Shown here piece after piece: positions 1-5,143 of a stretch of DNA of 5,603 bases. The position numbers and the translations under genes were made by a program. Position 1 is the stretch's first letter, and every line of letters starts with the position of its first letter. The notes below the pieces were generated by a model, which made no database searches, had not been told where the DNA came from, and was given only the letters and a program-made list of their open reading frames with translations. Source of the DNA: Candidatus Bathyarchaeota archaeon (GTDB lineage Archaea; Thermoproteota; Bathyarchaeia; TCS64); NCBI GenBank assembly GCA_018396515.1, contig JAGTQJ010000002.1, positions 1 to 5,603 on the forward strand, read 5' to 3'.

Positions 1-3
1 TTA

Positions 4-27
4 AAGTCGGCTTATTAAAGCCGATTT
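4..27. promoter_or_regulatory. Inverted repeat overlapping a TATA-like box before the HTH gene
   Basis: The perfect arms TCGGCTT (7-13) and AAGCCGA (18-24) flank the 4-nt spacer ATTA. The pairing extends to 4-27 through one G-T pair, giving a 10-bp stem. The spacer and arm ends form TTATTAAA (12-19), a plausible archaeal TATA box. A start point about 26 nt from its centre would fall at or next to the ATG at 41, so the transcript could be leaderless. The repeat could be an operator that blocks TBP/TFB binding, possibly for autoregulation by the downstream HTH protein. It could also be the end of an upstream transcript that lies outside the window. The geometry is seen; the role is inferred. 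Confidence 0.45.
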
Positions 28-40
28 GGAGCGGGTCGAG

Positions 41-430
41 ATGGCTGACGTGAGATACGAGATAGAGGTCAAGCCTGAAAGTGCTCTAGTGGAGGTTAGG
101 TTTGCCTCATCTCCTAGTTTCAGCCTAATAGAGCAGGTGCTAGGTCAGTTGAAGAATTACATATCAGATGGATATCAGGTCAAGTTGTTTGGATATATAA
201 ATAGGGAGTGTAATTATCTCAGAGCATTCATGCTGGCTCTCTCCCTGTTCGACAAAGAGGATAGGATATCCTTTATAAATAAGGCTAAATTCAGTAAGGC
301 TGAAAGGAGAAGAAGTAAAATATTGATGCAGGAACTTAGAAGAAAAGGTTATAGCGCGAAACAGATATCAAAAGAGTTGGGCATCCCTCTTAAGACCACT
401 TATAGATGGCTAAGCAAAGAGGCTGTTTAA
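41..430 (+). CDS. Small helix-turn-helix protein, putative DNA-binding regulator
   Basis: The product is 129 aa from the ATG. An in-frame TTG at 26 would add five residues, but it overlaps the GGAG (28-31) that sits 9 nt before the ATG, and a TATA-like box at 12-19 also predicts transcription starting near the ATG, so I prefer 41. Residues 92-127 form a typical trihelical HTH of the resolvase/transposase-N-terminal (HTH_23-like) type: helix ILMQELRRKG, then SAKQISKELG, a turn at GIP, and a recognition helix LKTTYRWLSK. A basic stretch (KAERRRSK, 86-93) precedes it. Residues 1-80 look like a small alpha/beta domain (VRYEIEV, ALVEVRF, then helices) that I do not recognise. There is no signal peptide or membrane segment, so it is probably cytoplasmic. 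The gene is clearly more A+T-rich than the next two. The product could be a transcription regulator or a stand-alone remnant of a mobile-element DNA-binding protein. The ORF is likely real; its function is uncertain. Confidence 0.75.
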   Translation: MADVRYEIEVKPESALVEVRFASSPSFSLIEQVLGQLKNYISDGYQVKLFGYINRECNYLRAFMLALSLFDKEDRISFINKAKFSKAERRRSKILMQELRRKGYSAKQISKELGIPLKTTYRWLSKEAV

Positions 431-459
431 AGCTTTTCTCTTAAAGGTATGAGACATCG

Positions 460-485
460 TTTACTGATATAATTTACTGATCTAA
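460..485. repeat. 13-bp tandem repeat, two copies
   Basis: TTTACTGATATAA (460-472) is followed directly by TTTACTGATCTAA (473-485), with one mismatch in 13. The array lies between the HTH gene and the agmatinase gene, about 20-45 nt upstream of the likely TATA box of the latter. Adjacent same-orientation copies upstream of a promoter are what a binding site for a regulator or activator would look like. A 13-bp period is not one helical turn, so the copies would not lie exactly on the same DNA face. A chance duplication cannot be excluded. Confidence 0.6.
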
Positions 486-505
486 TATCTTCAGGGAACT
501 AGATG

Positions 506-541
506 CTTTATGAAAGGTGTAAGGTTTAAGGGATTTGAGGG
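506..541 (+). promoter_or_regulatory. Putative TATA box and ribosome-binding site for the agmatinase gene
   Basis: CTTTATGAA (506-514) is a passable archaeal TATA element. A start about 26 nt from its centre would fall near 536, just before GAGGG (537-541), which fits the archaeal anti-Shine-Dalgarno and lies 6 nt from the ATG at 548. This gives a short leader of about 12 nt. A second A+T-rich candidate, GATATAATTT (466-475), lies inside the tandem repeat. The assignment is by eye only. Confidence 0.4.
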
Positions 542-547
542 TCCTTT

Positions 548-1489
548 ATGATGGATGTGGGTCGAGGCGTGTTAAGCCTTGAAGGGGGTATGTTCGTTCC
601 CGCGCTGCAGTGCTTCATCGATACGTCTATATCCTTTGAGGAGGCCGATTATGTTGTTTTTGGAGCCCCTCTGGACCTCACTGGCTCCTACAGGAGGGGC
701 TCTAGGTTCGCCCCCGGCTCGATCAGGAGGGCAAGCGCCGATCTCGAGGGATACAGCCTCAGAACGGGCCTTGGGAGGAGTGAGATGAGGATAGCGGATT
801 TCGGTGATCTGAGGGGTGGGAGGGATATTGAGGCCCATCTGGAATGCGTCGCGGAGGCTGTTGGGTTAATCTCCAGCTCTGGGAAGGTCCCCGTGATGAT
901 GGGAGGGGAGCACACCGTGACCTTGGGCGCTCTAAGGGCCGTGAGGCCGGACCTGGTGGTCTGCTTCGATGCCCATCTCGACCTGAGGGAGAGCCTTTCC
1001 GGGCTCGGCCTCTCCCACGCCACATTCATGCGTAGGGCCCTCGAGGAGTTGGATACCCACATCCTCTACATAGGGTGCAGGGCCCTCTCCGGTGAAGAGT
1101 TAAGGTTCGTGGAGGAGAACCCGGGGAGGTTGGAGATGGTCACATCCCTAGAGATCCTGAGGGGAGGTTTTGAGAGGGCTGTTGAGCCCCTGAAGGAGGC
1201 TCTAGCCTCATCCTCCTCCGTCTACCTTACCATTGATATGGATGTTTTGGACCCCTCGGCCGCTCCGGCGGTATGCAACCCTGTCCCCGAGGGGATAAGC
1301 GTGACAACCCTGCTTGATATAATCACGGGAGTAATGGACTTGAGGTTTAGGGGCCTCGACCTCACGGAGGTGACCCCCCTCTATGACTCTGGGTTAACCT
1401 CTACCCAGGCCGCATATATTATTCTCGAGGCTATCTATAGCTTTGAGTCAGCCCGGTCGAAGAGGGGAGTAGATATAGGGGGCGGTTGA
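548..1489 (+). CDS. speB: Agmatinase-family ureohydrolase
   Basis: The product (313 aa) belongs to the binuclear-manganese arginase/agmatinase superfamily, which hydrolyses a guanidino group to urea plus an amine. Agmatine to putrescine is the usual archaeal assignment. Motifs in order: substrate-side block GAPLDLTGSYRRGSRFAPGSIR (39-60); GGEH with metal ligand H122; DAHLD with D141, H143 and D145; LSHATFMR (156-162); TIDMDVLDP with D230 and D232; and a C-terminal GLDLTEVTPLYD (269-280). All six metal ligands are present and the length is normal. The start at 548 has an SD-like GAGGG 6 nt upstream. The ATG at 590 would align better with the usual short family N-terminus, but a G-rich run touches it, so the first 14 residues are uncertain. 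The glycine-rich loop after the DxD motif is altered (APAVCNPVPEG). Family membership is certain; agmatine as substrate is inferred, because related archaeal enzymes act on aminopropylagmatine or other guanidino compounds. The polymerase gene begins 13 nt downstream. Confidence 0.9.
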   Translation: MMDVGRGVLSLEGGMFVPALQCFIDTSISFEEADYVVFGAPLDLTGSYRRGSRFAPGSIRRASADLEGYSLRTGLGRSEMRIADFGDLRGGRDIEAHLECVAEAVGLISSSGKVPVMMGGEHTVTLGALRAVRPDLVVCFDAHLDLRESLSGLGLSHATFMRRALEELDTHILYIGCRALSGEELRFVEENPGRLEMVTSLEILRGGFERAVEPLKEALASSSSVYLTIDMDVLDPSAAPAVCNPVPEGISVTTLLDIITGVMDLRFRGLDLTEVTPLYDSGLTSTQAAYIILEAIYSFESARSKRGVDIGGG

Positions 1490-1502
1490 GAAGATTATTC
1501 TG

Positions 1503-4058
1503 ATGCAGGCTGAAGAGCTGGAGGAGGCGTTCGAGGAGGAGGCCATACAGCCCCTGGGAAGGCCCGCTCCCAGAGACCTTCCACCATCCATCCTACTATC
1601 GGCGGGATACGACGGCAGGGCTGAGAAGGCCTTCCTCCGCCTATACGAGCCCTCATCCCAGCAGATCTACATATGGTACGACAACACAGGGCATCTCCCC
1701 TACTGTATCTCGAAGAGGAGCCCGGAAGAGCTCAGGAGGAACGAGAAGCTCCTCAGCCATCAAGGCTTCCTAACCCTTGAGCCCATCGAGAGGTATGACG
1801 CCCTAAGGGATGAGAAGATCAGGGTCACGAAGATCGTGGCCTCCAACCCCCTGGCCATAGGTGGCCAAGGGAAGTCGGGGATAAGGAACCTGATAGATGA
1901 GAGCTGGGAGAGCTACATCCGCTACTACCAGAACTACATCTACGACATGGGCCTGATCCCGGGGATGCCGTACAGGGTGGAGGATGGAAAACTTGTCGAG
2001 GTGGAATATGAGCTTCCGGAGGATGTGAAGGAGAGGTTATCCCTCCTCGTCGAGGATGAGGAGGCCGAGTTCAGGGAGCAGATACTGGAGTGGGCTAGGC
2101 TCCTCCAGCACCCTGTGCCCCATATCCGCCGCGCATCCATCGACATAGAGGTACAGATGACCCAGGCAGACCGGGTTCCAAACCCCGAGGAGGCCCTGCA
2201 ACCCATCATAGCGGTCTCATCAGTCTCAAGCGAGGGGCTGAGGCGCGTCTTCCTCCTAGCCGAGGAGGGGATGGAGGAGGACATAATCGAGGGGGCTGAG
2301 GTAGAGATATTCCATGATGAGAAGGACCTCATCCAAGAGGCCTTCAGGCTCCTAGACGAGTATCCTGTAATCCTCACCTTCAACGGTGATGACTTCGACC
2401 TCAGGTACCTTAGGAGGAGGGGCCAGAGGCTCGGCTTCTCACAGGATGAGATCCCTATAACCTTGGGTAGGAAGTTCGCCTATCTGAGGAACGGCGTCCA
2501 TATCGACCTCTACAGGTTCTTCCTGAACAGGGCGATCCAGGTCTATGCATTCAGCGACCGCTACAGGGAGAACACCCTCGACGATGTTGCCTCCAGCCTC
2601 ATCGGGAAGAGGAAGCTTCAGCTGGACTTCTCCACCTCATCGAGGATGGAGGTGGCCAGGTACTGCCTACAAGATGCCCTCATAACCTACGAGCTGACGG
2701 CCTTCGACGACGACCTTGTGATGAAGCTGATGGTCTTACTGAGCAGGATAAGCAGGATGACCCTCGAAGACGTGACCAGGCAGGGTGTGAGCAGGTGGAT
2801 CCTCACCCTCATGGAGTACGAGCATAGGAGGAGGGGATGGCTCATCCCAAACAAGGAGGACATCCTAGCCCTCAAGGGCGAGACGGCGACAAAGGCGATA
2901 ATAAAGGGGAGGAAGTACCTCGGAGCTATGGTCAAAGAGCCGAAGGCCGGCATCCACTTCGATGTCACGGTTCTAGACTTCGCCTCCCTATACCCCTCAG
3001 CCATAAAGAACTGGAACCTCAGCTACGAGACGATCCTCTGCCCCCACCCAGAGGACAGGGCCAACATAATACCTGGAACCCCCCACTGGGCCTGCAGGAG
3101 GCGCAGGGGCCTAACCAGCCTCATCATAGGAAGCCTGAGAGACCTCAGGGTGAAGTGGTACAAACCCCTATCAAGGGATAGGAGGCTGTCCAAGGAGGAA
3201 CGGGTTTTCTACGACGTGGTTCAGAGGGCCCTAAAGGTTATATTAAACGCCTCCTACGGCGTCTTCGGGGCTGAGACCTTCAGTTTTTACTGTCCACCCT
3301 TAGCCGAGAGCACAGCGGCCATAGGGAGGTATGCGATGACGCAGACCCTTGAGGCCTCCGAGAAGCTCGGGATAGAGGTGATCTACGGAGACACGGACAG
3401 CATCTTCCTAGAGCAGCCTAGGGAGGAGCAGATATTGGAACTCATGGAATGGTCTAGAAAAAACCTGGGGGTCGAGCTGGACATAGATAAGGTCTATAGA
3501 TATGTGGTCTTCTCTAGGCGGAAGAAGAACTATGTGGGGGTATCCCAAGATGGGAGCGTGGACATAAAGGGGTTGACAGGGAAGAAGAGGCATATACCAC
3601 CCATCATAAAGGAGGCATTCCTCCAGCTGACAAGGATCCTATCCGGCATAAGGAGACCCGAGGATGTGGAGGGGGCGAAGGAGGCCATTAGGGAGCTCGT
3701 GGAGAGGGTCTACAACAGGCTGAGGAATAGGGAGTTTGAGCTTGAGGAGCTCGCCTTCAGGGTGATGCTCGGGAGGAGCCTGTCAAGCTACGAGACCAAC
3801 CCGCAGCATGTTAAGGCGGCGAAGATGCTCCAGGAGCAGGGGATAAGCCTGGGGGTCGGCGACATAATAAGCTATGTCGTCACCCAGGGAGGGGTAAAAC
3901 CGGTGAGGCTGGCATCCAAGAGGGATGTAGATGTAGAAAAGTATATCGAATACTTGGAATCCATGTTCGAACAGGTTCTAGAGGCCTTCGAGATGGATCT
4001 AGACCAGATAATAGGCCGCCCGAGGATGAAAACCCTCCAGAGCTTCTTCCAGAGATAG
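1503..4058 (+). CDS. polB: Archaeal family B DNA polymerase (PolB1-like), with 3'-5' exonuclease
   Basis: This 851-aa protein carries every expected catalytic block. The N-terminal domain has YDNTGHLPYC (59-68), SNPLAIGG (114-121), NYIYD (144-148) and LIPGMPY (151-157). The exonuclease has Exo I SIDIE (D214, E216), Exo II NGDDFD (N294, D299) and Exo III YCLQD (Y387, D391). The linker has YLGA (472-475). The polymerase has motif A DFASLYPS (D492), motif B KVILNASYG (K578, N582, Y585) and motif C YGDTDS (D630, D632), followed by KKNY (674-677) and KGLTGKKR (689-696). The extreme C-terminus, MKTLQSFFQR, resembles a PCNA-interacting PIP box with Met where Gln is usual. It should be an active, proofreading, probably replicative polymerase. 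The ATG at 1503 is the first usual start after an in-frame TAG at 1476. No strong SD precedes it, and the agmatinase stop is 13 nt upstream, so translation may be coupled. An acidic 15-residue N-terminal tail (EELEEAFEEE) precedes the conserved part. The length is near that of crenarchaeal PolB1 and longer than euryarchaeal PolB. Confidence 0.97.
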   Translation: MQAEELEEAFEEEAIQPLGRPAPRDLPPSILLSAGYDGRAEKAFLRLYEPSSQQIYIWYDNTGHLPYCISKRSPEELRRNEKLLSHQGFLTLEPIERYDALRDEKIRVTKIVASNPLAIGGQGKSGIRNLIDESWESYIRYYQNYIYDMGLIPGMPYRVEDGKLVEVEYELPEDVKERLSLLVEDEEAEFREQILEWARLLQHPVPHIRRASIDIEVQMTQADRVPNPEEALQPIIAVSSVSSEGLRRVFLLAEEGMEEDIIEGAEVEIFHDEKDLIQEAFRLLDEYPVILTFNGDDFDLRYLRRRGQRLGFSQDEIPITLGRKFAYLRNGVHIDLYRFFLNRAIQVYAFSDRYRENTLDDVASSLIGKRKLQLDFSTSSRMEVARYCLQDALITYELTAFDDDLVMKLMVLLSRISRMTLEDVTRQGVSRWILTLMEYEHRRRGWLIPNKEDILALKGETATKAIIKGRKYLGAMVKEPKAGIHFDVTVLDFASLYPSAIKNWNLSYETILCPHPEDRANIIPGTPHWACRRRRGLTSLIIGSLRDLRVKWYKPLSRDRRLSKEERVFYDVVQRALKVILNASYGVFGAETFSFYCPPLAESTAAIGRYAMTQTLEASEKLGIEVIYGDTDSIFLEQPREEQILELMEWSRKNLGVELDIDKVYRYVVFSRRKKNYVGVSQDGSVDIKGLTGKKRHIPPIIKEAFLQLTRILSGIRRPEDVEGAKEAIRELVERVYNRLRNREFELEELAFRVMLGRSLSSYETNPQHVKAAKMLQEQGISLGVGDIISYVVTQGGVKPVRLASKRDVDVEKYIEYLESMFEQVLEAFEMDLDQIIGRPRMKTLQSFFQR

Positions 4059-4091
4059 CCAAGAAGAAGCTAACTCCCAGGTCATCTCGGG

Positions 4092-4175
4092 GATGGCTCC
4101 ACCATCAATATTAACAGCTATCTGGACTTAACAGGGTGAATAATGCATTATACCTTTCGTTCAGCTATCCGAAAG
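4092..4175. repeat. Cluster of three small inverted repeats after the polymerase gene
   Basis: Three perfect dyads lie within 84 nt. GATGG/CCATC (4092-4096 and 4102-4106) has a 5-nt loop. ATAATGCATTAT (4140-4151) is a continuous 12-bp palindrome. CTTTCG/CGAAAG (4154-4159 and 4170-4175) has a 10-nt loop. None is followed directly by a long T run, so none is a classic bacterial terminator, although they could fold in the 3' untranslated RNA of the polymerase message. The 12-bp palindrome could also be a protein site. Short dyads are common by chance in A+T-rich DNA. Confidence 0.35.
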
Positions 4176-4220
4176 TCTTCAATAGAGGATTGTCCGGAGT
4201 TAAGTAGGCTGGGGGAACAG

Positions 4221-4267
4221 CTTGTTTAAGTCTCTTGTTTAGGTCTTGTTAAGTCTCTTTAAATTTT
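4221..4267 (+). terminator. Direct-repeat, T-rich tract; probable terminator of the polymerase unit
   Basis: CTTGTTTAAGTCT (4221-4233) is followed at once by CTTGTTTAGGTCT (4234-4246), then by the shorter CTTGTTAAGTCT (4245-4256, overlapping by two bases), and then by CTCTTTAAATTTT. The result is a series of short T runs. Archaeal termination responds to repeated T-rich stretches on the non-template strand, so this is the best termination candidate between the polymerase gene and the next promoter. The repeat structure itself is seen. It could instead be a regulator-binding array for the protease-like gene, because it ends about 40 nt upstream of that gene's TATA box. Confidence 0.45.
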
Positions 4268-4297
4268 CCTATAACCAAGATTCAAATTCAAGCCTAA

Positions 4298-4306
4298 CTT
4301 TATAAA
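4298..4306 (+). promoter_or_regulatory. TATA box of the aspartic-protease-like gene
   Basis: CTTTATAAA is a near-ideal archaeal TATA element. The expected start, about 26 nt from its centre, is around 4328. That gives a leader of only a few nucleotides before the ATG at 4334 and makes the in-frame GTG at 4325 an unlikely start. The A+T-rich surroundings, A-rich on the gene side, fit an archaeal promoter. The upstream BRE is not obvious. Confidence 0.6.
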
Positions 4307-4333
4307 CTGGAACTCAAATTAGATGTGGTAACT

Positions 4334-4696
4334 ATGGGCGAAACATACGTGAAGGTGAGGATTCGAGCGCTGCCCACAAGCCCTGAGTATGAAGAGCTAA
4401 GCTTACTTGTAGACACAGGAGCAGTATATTCATGGATCTCTAGAAATCTCCTAGAAAACCTGAGAGCCAAGCCGGTAAGAAAAGGCAGATTCAAGACGAT
4501 AAAGGGCGAAATCATCTCTAGGGATGTGGGGCACATATTCATCGAATATGAAGGTGAGGTCGCACCAACAACCGTGGTCTTCGCAGAAGAGGGGGATGAA
4601 AGTGTTTTTGGCCTCCACGCCCTAGAGAGTCTAGGGCTTGAGGTAGACCCTACAACAAGGCAGGTGAGGAGGAGCGAAGCATTAATAGCCCTATGA
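4334..4696 (+). CDS. Single-domain retropepsin-like (clan AA) aspartic protease
   Basis: The product is 120 aa from the ATG. An in-frame GTG at 4325 would add three residues, but it lies at or before the transcription start predicted from the TATA box at 4298-4306. LLVDTGAVYSWIS (24-36) is the catalytic-Asp block of retropepsin-like proteases, with D27 in DTGA. VFGLHALESLGLEVDP (91-106) matches the second conserved hydrophobic-glycine block, where a G-L/h-ALE-x-LGL-x-VDP pattern is typical of the small archaeal and bacterial clan AA proteins. The size equals one retropepsin lobe, so the active enzyme should be a homodimer. There is no signal peptide or membrane helix, so it is cytoplasmic. 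It has its own promoter and no partner gene within the window. The reverse strand here is also open for 148 codons, but only this strand gives a recognisable protein. The physiological substrate of such archaeal proteins is not established as far as I know. The fold is likely; protease activity is inferred. Confidence 0.85.
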   Translation: MGETYVKVRIRALPTSPEYEELSLLVDTGAVYSWISRNLLENLRAKPVRKGRFKTIKGEIISRDVGHIFIEYEGEVAPTTVVFAEEGDESVFGLHALESLGLEVDPTTRQVRRSEALIAL

Positions 4697-4758
4697 TCCA
4701 ACCCTGCAGAGGAAATAGCTGATGGAATTGAAGGGTATATCAACAAATATCAAAAACA

Positions 4759-4789
4759 TTCTCTCCTCATCTCTCTCTTCTCTGTTCTC
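4759..4789 (+). terminator. Pyrimidine tract, possible terminator of the protease-like gene
   Basis: 29 of 31 bases are T or C, with single interruptions at A4769 and G4784. The tract begins 62 nt after the stop codon of the aspartic-protease-like gene. U-rich RNA ends are the main archaeal termination signal, and many archaeal transcripts stop in such tracts. The high C content makes it weaker than a pure T run, so this is only a candidate. Confidence 0.4.
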
Positions 4790-4854
4790 GGGCATCTATC
4801 TCAATGCTTCTCTAAACCAGAAAATTTCTACACTAAGACCATTGATAATACCCT

Positions 4855-4969
4855 CCGGCGAAACATATATTCTGAGGCGCTAAGTTTAGTGATTTTTGTG
4901 AAATCAGCCGGTTTAGAAGGAGACTAAATTTCGACTCATTTCAGGGGAAGGGGATGCCGCTAATGAGTC
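4855..4969. other. Cluster of inverted repeats, candidate structured RNA
   Basis: Several stems can be drawn in 115 non-coding nucleotides. CCGGC (4855-4859) pairs with GCCGG (4907-4911). TGATTT (4890-4895) pairs with AAATCA (4901-4906) over a 5-nt loop and stacks directly on the previous stem. AAGTTTAGT (4882-4890) pairs with ACTAAATTT (4923-4931) with one wobble. This competes with GTTTAG (4911-4916) pairing CTAAAT (4924-4929). GACTCATT (4933-4940) pairs perfectly with AATGAGTC (4962-4969) around a 21-nt G-rich loop. The pairings are seen by eye. That the segment is transcribed and folds is inferred, and I cannot match it to a known RNA family. Confidence 0.3.
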
Positions 4970-5143
4970 CTAAGGTCTCTAGAACTCTATGGAGTGAGCA
5001 TAATACTTATCTATCCTATTATCATATATACCGTTCTTGATTCTAGTCAGTACATATTCAAGTATTCGTAACCATATATCTTGTAATCTGCTTTTTCTCT
5101 ATCTCATTCTCGTCTAGTTTACGCCATTCGCTAGCTCCGAAAA

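Noticed and set aside
460..485. Repeats at 460-485 and 4221-4256 as parts of a CRISPR array
   Set aside because: The units are only 13 bp, lie back to back without spacers, and the two loci do not share sequence.
1940..2383. Reverse-strand open frame of 147 codons inside the polymerase gene
   Set aside because: Its Ser-rich, low-complexity product is typical of a shadow frame in G+C-rich coding DNA. The polymerase exonuclease motifs occupy the + strand.
3039..3095. Cys/His set C513, H515, H528, C531 in the polymerase as a zinc site
   Set aside because: The pattern lies next to motif A in a region that I recall as variable but common in crenarchaeal-type PolB, and nothing else indicates a metal knuckle.
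4280..4290. ATTCAAATTCA resembling a tRNA T-loop
   Set aside because: There is no acceptor stem, D arm or anticodon arm at the right distances.
4300..4746. Reverse-strand open frame of 148 codons over the protease-like gene
   Set aside because: Its translation is Ser/Leu-rich and matches no family, while the + strand frame has the DTGA and LGLxVDP motifs and a TATA box.
4960..4970. CTAATGAGTCC resembling the CUGAUGA core of a hammerhead ribozyme
   Set aside because: The core has A instead of G at an essential position, and no GAAA follows a matching stem II. The upstream GAAAC (4860-4864) does not fit a permuted form.
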